Assembly (NCBI GenBank): GCA_026710565.1
Contig: JAPOQV010000295.1
Span: 1-5,237 of the forward strand
From: Spirochaetaceae bacterium
GTDB taxonomy: Bacteria > Spirochaetota > Spirochaetia > SZUA-6 > Bin103
Length of the DNA stretch: 5,237 bases
Direction: 5' to 3'
A program made the position numbers and the translations under genes. Below are positions 1 through 5,215 of the stretch, one piece after another (position 1 is the stretch's first letter; the number at the start of each line of letters is the position of its first letter). The notes below the pieces were generated by a model. That model had not been told where the DNA came from and ran no database searches. It worked only from the letters and a program-made list of their open reading frames with translations.

Positions 1-83
1 CACCGGTCGAGCCTTGCCTCGCGCCACGCTTCGTCGCTAACGTACTGCTCGCCGGTGAGCCCCGTTTGGTAGCGAAGCTGCAT
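1..83 (-). CDS. N-terminal fragment of an unidentified, possibly zinc-binding, mobile-element-type protein
   Basis: On the minus strand an ATG at 83-81 opens a frame that stays open to the left window edge, giving 27 residues plus two bases (TG) of codon 28, which is therefore Cys, Trp or a stop. The peptide begins MQLRYQTGLTGEQYVSDEAW and continues with R-E-A-R-L-D-R. It reads as natural protein (GLTGEQ, SDEAWREA) in a region where the other frames are not protein-like. From memory it resembles the start of a short Cys-rich family in which a Cys-Pro pair follows the Arg-Leu-x-Arg segment; a Cys at codon 28 would fit a zinc ribbon. I associate such proteins with transposase-related loci, but this is recall, not a search. 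It is too short for the ORF list. Function is unknown. A second ATG at 90-88 is in another frame and soon meets a stop. Confidence 0.5.
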   Translation of the reverse strand, partial: MQLRYQTGLTGEQYVSDEAWREARLDR

Positions 84-90
84 CGGCCAT

Positions 91-120
91 GGCCCGGCGG
101 GGTGTCCCCCCGCGCGGGCC
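91..120. repeat. Strong GC hairpin (12 bp stem, one bulge)
   Basis: Bases 91-102 pair with 108-120 (91-96 with 115-120, G114 bulged, 97-102 with 108-113), leaving a 5-nt loop at 103-107. Every pair is G-C. On the plus strand it is followed by TCTTTCTCCTT, so it could act as a rho-independent terminator for transcription from the left. On the minus strand there is no T tract after it; instead it falls in the leader of the left-edge gene, between a Shine-Dalgarno-like AAGGAG and the ATG at 83. The hairpin is seen directly; its role is inferred. Confidence 0.55.
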
Positions 121-125
121 TCTTT

Positions 126-131
126 CTCCTT
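126..131 (-). promoter_or_regulatory. Shine-Dalgarno-like AAGGAG upstream of the left-edge gene
   Basis: The minus strand reads GTAAGGAG here. In linear distance it lies 42 nt from the ATG at 83, which is too far. If the hairpin at 91-120 folds out, only 12 unpaired bases (121-125 and 84-90) separate it from the start codon, which is workable. No other Shine-Dalgarno sequence lies between it and the ATG. Confidence 0.35.
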
Positions 132-147
132 ACGGGTTTGTCCTCCA

Positions 148-178
148 AGGATACCCTGTCCGCGGCGTCGCCAAGCAA
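148..178 (-). promoter_or_regulatory. Weak sigma70-like promoter for the left-edge gene
   Basis: The minus strand carries TTGCTT (178-173) and TATCCT (153-148) separated by 19 bp. Transcription would start near 141, placing the AAGGAG at 131-126 early in the leader. The -35 match is moderate and the spacer is longer than ideal, so this is a candidate only. Confidence 0.22.
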
Positions 179-236
179 TGCCCTCAACGCCCTGCGACCC
201 TCACCGCCCAGTCCGCATTCGCCCCTCTTCCCAGCC

Positions 237-252
237 GATCCGTCAGCGGATC
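237..252. repeat. Small inverted repeat GATCCG-TCAG-CGGATC
   Basis: Two perfect 6-bp arms flank a 4-nt loop in the non-coding stretch between the left-edge gene and the recognisable part of the ATPase. It could be a protein-binding site or chance. Apart from this, the hairpin at 91-120 and the candidate promoter, I see nothing definable in 84-302. Confidence 0.3.
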
Positions 253-302
253 ACTCTGACCAAATCACCAGCTTTCTCGACGAGCTAACTCGGGATACAA
301 CA

Positions 303-1391
303 GCCGGCAAGACGACGTTGCTCCGCCAGCAGTTCGACTCCCGCACGATCGTCAATCTCCTGCGCAGCAGTGTCTACCTGCCGCTGGCTGAGAATCCGTC
401 TCGCTTGCGCGAGGTCGTGGCCGACGGCCGGGTCGATGCCTCGACCCAGCCTCCGGTCGTCGTCATCGACGAGATTCAGAAGCTGCCGCCGCTCCTCGAC
501 GAGGTGCACGACCTGATCGAGACGGAGGGGATTCACTTCGTGCTCTCAGGCTCCAGCGGCCGCAAGCTCAAGCACGGCGGCGCCAACCTGCTCGGCGGCC
601 GCGCGTGGCAGGCGAACCTGTTCCCGCTGACGAGCGCGGAGGTGCCGGAGATCGATCTGAACAGGTACCTCCTGCACGGCGGTCTGCCGCAGGTCTATGA
701 CGCCGAGTACCCGGAGGAGGAGCTCGACGCATACGTGAACACGTGTCTGGCCGAGGAGATCCGGGGCGAGGCGCTGGTCCAGAACTTCACGCACTTCGCG
801 CGCTTCCTGAACGTCGCCGCCGTTTCCAACGGTCAGCAGCTCAACTTCGCGAGCGTGTCGCGCGACACCGGCGTACCCGCCACCTCGGTCCGCTCGTACT
901 TCGACATCCTCAAGGACACGTTCATCGGGTTCCTGCTGCAACCCTGGCGCGGGTCGCGGCGCCGCAAGGCCGTGGCGACCGCCAAGTTCTACTTCTTCGA
1001 CGTGGGAGTAGCCAACTTCCTGCGCGGCATCCGCACGTTGAACAGGAACAGCACAGAGTACGGGATCGCGTTCGAGCACTTCATCGCCATGGAGCTTCGC
1101 AGTTACCTCTCGTACCGGCGCACTCGGAGTGAGCTGACCTACTGGCGCACGCAGAGCGGACTCGAGGTGGACTTCCTGATCGGATCGTCGGCGGCGATCG
1201 AGGTCAAGGCATCCCTCCGGGTGTCCGACCGCGACTTGCGAGGTCTGCGCGCCTTGGCCGAAGAGGACGGATTGGACTCGCTGGTCCTCGTCTCCTTCGA
1301 CGAGCTCGACCGGCGCACCGACGACGGCATCCGGCTCCTGCATTGGCGCACGTTCCTTGAAGAGCTGTGGAGCGACGCCTTTGCTTGGTAG
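303..1391 (+). pseudogene. 5'-truncated AAA_14/DUF4143-type ATPase
   Basis: The family joins an AAA+ ATPase (AAA_14) to a C-terminal DUF4143 domain with a PD-(D/E)xK-nuclease-like core; its physiological role is poorly known. Numbering residues from a TTG at 66, the sequence shows the end of a P-loop (AGKTTLLR, G81 K82 T83), Walker B (VVVIDEIQK, D135 E136), a sensor-like FVLSGSSGRKL (158-168), GRAWQANLFPLT, then YLLHGGLPQVYD opening the DUF4143 region, and FEHF (E337), EVDFLI (D369) and IEVK (E379, K381). The C-terminus looks complete, stop TAG at 1389. The beginning is not: the first Walker A glycine is Arg, residues 1-78 are Pro/Ser-rich and unlike the family, no in-frame ATG occurs before residue 342, and about 30 N-terminal residues are lacking. 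The TTG frame (66-1391) could still be translated, but I read it as a gene that lost its 5' end. It converges on the amidohydrolase gene with a 28-bp gap lacking any clear terminator. Confidence 0.75.
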
Positions 1392-1419
1392 CTGCTCCGC
1401 GGCGTCGACATTCTCCCGA

Positions 1420-2535
1420 TTAGAGGCCGAGGACGCGGGCAGCGGTCCCCCCCATTATCAGGTCTGTCTCCTCCTGGGTGAGGAAGTCACAGTACTTGAC
1501 GATGTGGTCTATCGACTGTTTGTAGGTACAGTGGCGGTTCTGGAACGGCATGTCGGTGCCCCACATCAGGCGGTCGGCTCCGATGCGCTCCACCATGCTC
1601 TGGAAGGTCGGTATTGCTTCTCGATATGGGAAGTCCCACAGGTCGCCTATTCTCACGGGAAAACAGACCTCGATGCTGAGATTCGGGTTCTGGAAGGGCT
1701 CGTAGACCGCGTCGGGTAGGACGATCCGGTCGCCTTCGATGAAGGAGCGGTACGGGAATCCGTGGGTTATGCTGACGATCTTGTCGGGGTAGCGCTCCAT
1801 CCATCTCATGAGAATCTTCAGCTCGTTCGCGTAGCCGTCCCGGGCTTGGGTGGTGGCTTCCCAGCTCCTGGCTCCCGGCCCCGTGCTCAAGGAGAAGAAG
1901 ATCGGCACGCCGAGGGACGTTGCAGCCTCCCAGAAGGGTCTATAGAAGGCGTCGTCCCAGGGCTGAGCACTGACCTTGTATCCGTCGGCGTTGAACTTGA
2001 TTGCATGGAGTCCGTGCTTCGTTATCGAGTCCTCGAGCTCTCGGATGACGGCATCGGTATCGTCGCGGATACGCCATTCGTCAACGGGCGCCATCGAGAC
2101 GATCCTTCCGGGAAACCTGCGTATGCACTCGGCCTGATAGGCGCTGCTGCGACCGAGCATCGGGTTCGTGTGCAGGAGCGCCATGTCCACGCCGGCGTAG
2201 TCCATCTCGCTGATGAGGCTGTCTGGCCCGAAGGAGCAACCCTGCAAGTTCGGCGGGTAGTAGTGCTTGGTGTAGTCCTCACCATCGACAGTCCATACGA
2301 CTCTGCCGGCGGCGTGGTCGATACGGAAGTCGACGTCGGGCAGTCCGGTCAGCACATCCGACTCTCCAGGAGCCAGGACCTCGGATGAGCCCCCGGACCT
2401 GTCACTGAGGCTGAACGCCGGCTGATAGTGACTCGCCTGTCCGGCCTGCACCCATCGAAGATGCTCGTCTACGCTGTCGTAGCCCATCAGGTTGTCTGCG
2501 GCCTCGAATGTGTAGGCGTGTGAGTCTATGATCAT
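1420..2535 (-). CDS. Amidohydrolase-2 family protein (ACMSD-like TIM barrel), atypical metal site
   Basis: A 371-residue protein starting MIIDSHAYTF. Its length and motifs fit the amidohydrolase-2 family (PF04909), cytoplasmic TIM-barrel hydrolases and decarboxylases such as ACMSD. Seen: the beta-1 strand D4-S-H6-A-Y8, where the usual HxH reads HxY; MDYAGVDMALLHTNP (111-125) typical of beta-2/alpha-2; HAIKFNADGY (177-186); VPIFFSLSTGPG (210-221), where relatives often carry a metal-binding His and here Ser215 stands; KIVSITHGFPYR with H258; and RLMWGTDMPF with D328, the conserved catalytic Asp. Residues about 25-100 form an insert before the second strand. The start is firm: an in-frame TGA lies 15 nt upstream and no other start is available. 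No strong Shine-Dalgarno is visible; GGGGTACCCC abuts the ATG. By eye it is less GC-rich than the flanking genes, hinting at separate origin. The substrate cannot be told. It stands alone, divergent from vapB. Confidence 0.85.
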   Translation of the reverse strand: MIIDSHAYTFEAADNLMGYDSVDEHLRWVQAGQASHYQPAFSLSDRSGGSSEVLAPGESDVLTGLPDVDFRIDHAAGRVVWTVDGEDYTKHYYPPNLQGCSFGPDSLISEMDYAGVDMALLHTNPMLGRSSAYQAECIRRFPGRIVSMAPVDEWRIRDDTDAVIRELEDSITKHGLHAIKFNADGYKVSAQPWDDAFYRPFWEAATSLGVPIFFSLSTGPGARSWEATTQARDGYANELKILMRWMERYPDKIVSITHGFPYRSFIEGDRIVLPDAVYEPFQNPNLSIEVCFPVRIGDLWDFPYREAIPTFQSMVERIGADRLMWGTDMPFQNRHCTYKQSIDHIVKYCDFLTQEETDLIMGGTAARVLGL

Positions 2536-2545
2536 GGGGTACCCC
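2536..2545. repeat. Perfect 10-bp palindrome GGGGTACCCC at the amidohydrolase start
   Basis: The palindrome directly abuts the ATG at 2535 on the minus strand, where a ribosome-binding site would be expected. It might be an operator half or a small RNA structure, or chance in GC-rich DNA. Confidence 0.25.
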
Positions 2546-2630
2546 GGAGGTCAGATGCGCTCCATACGCACCATCCAGCCCAGCGTATTCCAAGCACCCG
2601 ACATTGTGCACCCCGTCTCCGAAGAGGTGG

Positions 2631-2644
2631 ACGTGGTTCCACGT
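2631..2644. promoter_or_regulatory. Candidate operator ACGTGG-TT-CCACGT upstream of vapB
   Basis: Two perfect 6-bp inverted arms separated by TT end 7 nt before the vapB ATG at 2652; the right arm overlaps a CACGTG palindrome (2640-2645). VapB-type ribbon-helix-helix antitoxins commonly bind inverted repeats in their own promoter, so autoregulation is a reasonable reading. It lies in the 116-bp gap shared with the divergent amidohydrolase gene, where no convincing -35/-10 pair was found on either strand. Confidence 0.4.
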
Positions 2645-2651
2645 GACATAC

Positions 2652-2897
2652 ATGGCGACGAAGACGATATCGATTGATCTGCAGGCGTACGAGCGGTTGC
2701 GAAACGCACGGCTCACGCCTGACGAATCGTTCTCGCAGGTGATCAGACGCGCCGTGTGGCCGCCTGCCCCACGAACGGCAGCGGCCATGCTCGCGGCACT
2801 CGACGGCGTGCCGGTGATGCAGGAAGCCGAACTCGGACGCCTCGGTGCAGCACAGCTCGCAGACCCGGCACCCGAGGACCCATGGCGGCAAGGGTAG
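2652..2897 (+). CDS. vapB: VapB-family type II antitoxin (ribbon-helix-helix)
   Basis: 81 residues beginning MATKTISIDLQAYERL. The pattern KTISID-x-x-AYERL-x-x-AR followed by DESFSQVIRRAVW (24-36) is characteristic of the VapB antitoxin family: a beta-strand plus two helices for DNA binding, then an Ala-rich tail (42-70) and acidic PAPEDPW (72-78) that would wrap the toxin. Such proteins neutralise a PIN-domain RNase and repress their own operon. The ATG at 2652 was chosen over a start at 2604 because family similarity begins there and the 16 extra residues look random. No clear Shine-Dalgarno precedes it, so the mRNA may be leaderless or weakly translated. The gene overlaps the vapC start by 16 nt, the usual translationally coupled layout. 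The partner toxin is broken, so this is now an antitoxin without a cognate toxin in the window. Confidence 0.8.
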   Translation: MATKTISIDLQAYERLRNARLTPDESFSQVIRRAVWPPAPRTAAAMLAALDGVPVMQEAELGRLGAAQLADPAPEDPWRQG

Positions 2898-2980
2898 CGC
2901 TCGACACGACGTTTCTCATCGACCTGCAGCGCGAGCGCCGACAGAGCGGCGCGGACGGTCCGGCGCGCCGTTTCCCGGCG
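2882..2980 (+). pseudogene. vapC: VapC toxin remnant (N-terminus of PIN domain)
   Basis: The ATG at 2882 opens MAARVALDTTFLIDLQRERR, a textbook PIN-domain start with the first catalytic Asp (D8) and the DTTFLIDL strand-helix, continuing to about F31. Intact VapC RNases are near 130 residues with four acidic metal ligands. Here similarity stops near 2974 and the convergent GNAT-VOC gene ends at 3015, so there is no room for the rest. The same frame stays open to 3700, but from 3015 it is the antisense of GNAT-VOC and is Arg/Pro-rich, not PIN-like. Other frames at 2975-3014 do not restore the domain, so a simple frameshift does not explain the loss; deletion or recombination does. The remnant is presumably inactive as an RNase. 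The end coordinate is approximate. Confidence 0.7.
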
Positions 2981-3014
2981 ACTGCCCCTAAACCTGCCGC
3001 TGAGTTCGGCGCTC

Positions 3015-3911
3015 TTACGGTTCCAGCCCCGGATGCTTGGAGCCCCGCAGCCGGATGCGGTGCCCGTCGCCGATGTCGACTTCGTAGCAGCGGTACCAGT
3101 GCACCTTCGTGGGCGGACCGACCCGCCGGCCGAGCGCCCTGCACCTGGCTGCGTGCTCGTCCACCTTGCCGCCCACGTCCAGCTCGACCGTGGCGGGCGG
3201 GATCGGCTCGCCCGCGGACGCCGGACGGATGGCGATGGCAGGCGCCCCGGCGAACGCGGAGATCGCTACACGCTTCTCGTCCGGGGGAGTGCCGGGTGTC
3301 CGTGCGTCCAGATGCATGCCCAGGCCGTCGACAAATAGGCGCGTCGTGCGCTCCACGTCCCGCACGACCAGTTGCGGGCGCAGGCCGAGCAACGCCGGTT
3401 CCGGGTCGCCTGCCGCTCGGGCCATCACGACGTTGTGGACGATCCTCTCCTGCACGTCCGAGTAGTAGGCCATGCGGCCGTGCTCGGTCATCCCGGCGTT
3501 GCGCGCGACACCGATCGAACGGCGGTTGGTATGGTCGATCCACGCGTCCAGGCGGGCGAAGCCGGCCGTGCCGAGCAGGTGATCGACGACCGCGGCAACC
3601 GCCTCGCTCGCGAGTCCGTGGCCCCAGTGATCGGGGTGCAGATACCACGTCAGCGACCGCCACACCTCGTCACCAGGGAACAGGGACACCGAGCCGATGA
3701 TCGGCTGACTACCGGCCGCCCGGATGGTCCAGCTCCATCCGCCGTTTTCCGCCAAGCGCGTGGCAACTGAATCGGCGGCAGGGGGTTCCGAGTCGCCCAT
3801 GGTGGACCAGACCCGGCGGTCGATGCGGATGGCATGGAGGGCGGGGGTGTCCCGTTCGGCATCCAGCGGGTGAAGCTCCAGTCGAGCGGTCGTCAGATTC
3901 GTCGCGCTCAT
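3015..3911 (-). CDS. GNAT acetyltransferase fused to glyoxalase/VOC domain
   Basis: A 298-residue two-domain cytoplasmic protein. Residues about 5-165 form a RimJ/RimL-like GNAT domain: LTTARLELHPL at the start, IIGSVSLFPGD (71-81), the acetyl-CoA-binding motif HPDHWGHGLASEA (92-104), and NRRSIGVARNAGM (129-141), the typical motif B. A short linker (166-173) leads to a VOC fold: LVVRDVERTTRLFVDGLGMH (181-200), the betaalphabeta start of glyoxalase/bleomycin-resistance-type modules, ending in VDIGDGHRIRLRG (278-290). The closing strand normally has a metal-binding Glu (GHxIEL); here it is Arg287, so this half may bind ligand rather than catalyse. GNATs transfer acetyl groups to amines; the acceptor is unknown. 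GAAGG sits 5 nt before the ATG, a good ribosome site. It follows the sialidase-like gene by 32 nt on the same strand and is probably its operon partner. At its 3' end it converges on the vapC remnant. Confidence 0.85.
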   Translation of the reverse strand: MSATNLTTARLELHPLDAERDTPALHAIRIDRRVWSTMGDSEPPAADSVATRLAENGGWSWTIRAAGSQPIIGSVSLFPGDEVWRSLTWYLHPDHWGHGLASEAVAAVVDHLLGTAGFARLDAWIDHTNRRSIGVARNAGMTEHGRMAYYSDVQERIVHNVVMARAAGDPEPALLGLRPQLVVRDVERTTRLFVDGLGMHLDARTPGTPPDEKRVAISAFAGAPAIAIRPASAGEPIPPATVELDVGGKVDEHAARCRALGRRVGPPTKVHWYRCYEVDIGDGHRIRLRGSKHPGLEP

Positions 3912-3916
3912 TGATG

Positions 3917-3921
3917 CCTTC
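3917..3921 (-). promoter_or_regulatory. Ribosome-binding site GAAGG of the GNAT-VOC gene
   Basis: The minus strand reads GAAGG followed by CATCA and the ATG at 3911. The 5-nt spacing supports this start and independent translation within the presumed operon. Confidence 0.5.
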
Positions 3922-3943
3922 GCGTGCCGCTGGTCAAGTGCAG

Positions 3944-5161
3944 CTACACGTCGATCCGATAGCGGTAGACGTTGGCGGTGAAGCCGGTGTGGAACTCGCC
4001 TGCCCGCGGCAGGCCGCTGGGCTGGTAGTGATTGAGGTACAGGACGAGCTGGCGGGTTTCCCGATCCTCGTGCACGTGGAAGTTCGAGTACTGCACCTGC
4101 TCGTCCTGATCCCGCGCACGGTCGGCGATCACGGCGATCGTGTCGCGAAGCAACAAGCCGCTGGCGCGGTCTACCTCTCCGATCACCAGCGGGTAGCGGG
4201 GACTGTTACCCTCGGCGTTCCGCTCCGAGATGTTGCCGAACCAGAACAGCCGGCCGTCCGAGTGCGGGACCAGGTGCGAGATCGAGCTGGGCGAGAAGAA
4301 GCGCTCGCCGTTCTCGTAGGTCCACGGGTCCGCCCGAGTCCACGTCCGCCCCTCGTCGTCGGAGATCGAGCACCACTTGTGGGCCGGGAGCTCCGTACGC
4401 CCGCCGTTGGAGCCGCGCATCACCATCAGCAGCCGGCCCCCGTCGAGCGCGGCCAGCGTGGGCTCGAAGATTCCCCGCGTCGTCCGCTCCGGATCGGGGA
4501 TGATCCACGTGACCGACTCGGCCACGAGTCGGTCCCCGCTGAAGCGGGCGGCCAGGCAGCCCGTCTCGATATAGCTGGAGCCGTACGGAATGAAGTAGCG
4601 GCCGTCGCCGTCGAGTGCGGTGCGGCTGACCGGGAACAGCAGCAGCCCTCCGTCCCGGACGACGGGAGTCCCGAAGCCGGTGAAGGCGTTGCGGCCGGTG
4701 TGCACGCCGTCGAGCGGATGCCAGCGGTCGTAGCCCGCTCCCTGCTGGATGATCGGCGCCTCGTGGAAGACCGATCGGCCGCCGTCGGCGCTCAGGGCGT
4801 AGAACCGCGACACGCGGGTCAGCGCGTCGAACGCGTCGTCGCTTTCCTGAAGCCACTCCGTGCCGGAGAAGACCAAGTGGCCCGATCCCGGGTCGACGAA
4901 GCGGGCCGACGAGGTCCGGCGTAGCGTCGTGCCGTCCTCCCGGCGTTGCGTCACCGGCAGCTCGACCGGATCGCTCCAGGTACGGCCGTTGTCGCCGCTC
5001 CAGCGCCGGAAGCGCGCGTCGTCGATGTCGCTGATGATCTCGTGCCGGTACTCGCAGAGCATCCCGGTCCCGGTCGGGCCGCAGTAGTCGGCGCTGCCGA
5101 ACACCGAGGTGCCACGGTCCGGCGTCTCGATGAACAGCTCCGGCTCGCCGATGGCGGTCAT
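3944..5161 (-). CDS. Sialidase-type (BNR/Asp-box) beta-propeller protein
   Basis: 405 residues from the ATG at 5161. Three Asp-box repeats (S-x-D-x-G-x-T-W) are visible: SGDNGRTW (55-62) and SDDEGRTW (267-274) are canonical, SADGGRSVF (124-132) degenerate. FEPTLAALDGGRLLMVMRGS (232-251) has the Glu-Pro and Arg (E233, R249) common to this superfamily, followed by FFSPSSISHLVPHSDGRLFW and YSNFHVHEDRETRQLVLYLN (358-377), where sialidases place the Tyr nucleophile. These fit a six-bladed exo-alpha-sialidase-like fold (BNR_2). A clear FRIP motif is absent near the N-terminus, so true sialidase activity is unproven; other glycan or uronate-linked roles are possible. No signal peptide or membrane segment is seen, so the protein is likely cytoplasmic and would act on imported sugars. 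A TTG 18 codons earlier (5215) is open, but overlaps the proposed -35 box and adds only an Arg-rich stretch, so it was rejected. It leads a two-gene unit with GNAT-VOC. Confidence 0.8.
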   Translation of the reverse strand: MTAIGEPELFIETPDRGTSVFGSADYCGPTGTGMLCEYRHEIISDIDDARFRRWSGDNGRTWSDPVELPVTQRREDGTTLRRTSSARFVDPGSGHLVFSGTEWLQESDDAFDALTRVSRFYALSADGGRSVFHEAPIIQQGAGYDRWHPLDGVHTGRNAFTGFGTPVVRDGGLLLFPVSRTALDGDGRYFIPYGSSYIETGCLAARFSGDRLVAESVTWIIPDPERTTRGIFEPTLAALDGGRLLMVMRGSNGGRTELPAHKWCSISDDEGRTWTRADPWTYENGERFFSPSSISHLVPHSDGRLFWFGNISERNAEGNSPRYPLVIGEVDRASGLLLRDTIAVIADRARDQDEQVQYSNFHVHEDRETRQLVLYLNHYQPSGLPRAGEFHTGFTANVYRYRIDV

Positions 5162-5186
5162 CGCTCCGAGCCTATGGGTTTGCCGT

Positions 5187-5215
5187 GGCCTATGCAAGTT
5201 CCGGTCGCCTTTCAA
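5187..5215 (-). promoter_or_regulatory. Candidate promoter of the sialidase-like gene
   Basis: The minus strand carries TTGAAA (5215-5210), a good -35 box, then 17 bp, then TAGGCC (5192-5187), a weak -10 box. Transcription would begin near 5180, leaving a leader of about 19 nt before the ATG at 5161. A direct repeat of GCCTATG (5170-5176 and 5188-5194, offset 18 bp) overlaps the -10 box and start region and could be a regulator site. Confidence 0.3.

Noticed and set aside
66..302. N-terminal 79 residues of the ATPase frame as a real domain
   Set aside because: Begins at a TTG without a ribosome site, is Pro/Ser-rich, overlaps the promoter region of the left-edge gene, and lacks the family's usual lead-in to the P-loop.
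546..1343. Long minus-strand frame opposite the ATPase
   Set aside because: Composition reflects high-GC antisense; the plus strand carries clear Walker B and DUF4143 motifs.
1762..2388. Plus-strand frame opposite the amidohydrolase
   Set aside because: Antisense of a complete, motif-bearing gene; no family features or ribosome site.
2604..2651. Upstream start for VapB
   Set aside because: The 16 extra residues do not resemble the family, and this start lies before the candidate operator.
2981..3700. Plus-strand frame continuing the vapC start to 3700
   Set aside because: It is the antisense of the GNAT-VOC gene, Arg/Pro/Gly-rich, with no PIN motifs. Only the first 31 residues from 2882 look real.
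3911..4924. Long plus-strand frame opposite the sialidase-like gene
   Set aside because: Antisense shadow; the minus strand has Asp-boxes and an intact fold over the same bases.
5162..5215. 18-residue extension of the sialidase-like protein from a TTG
   Set aside because: The TTG lies within the likely -35 box TTGAAA, the added residues are Arg-rich and non-hydrophobic, and they do not form a signal peptide.
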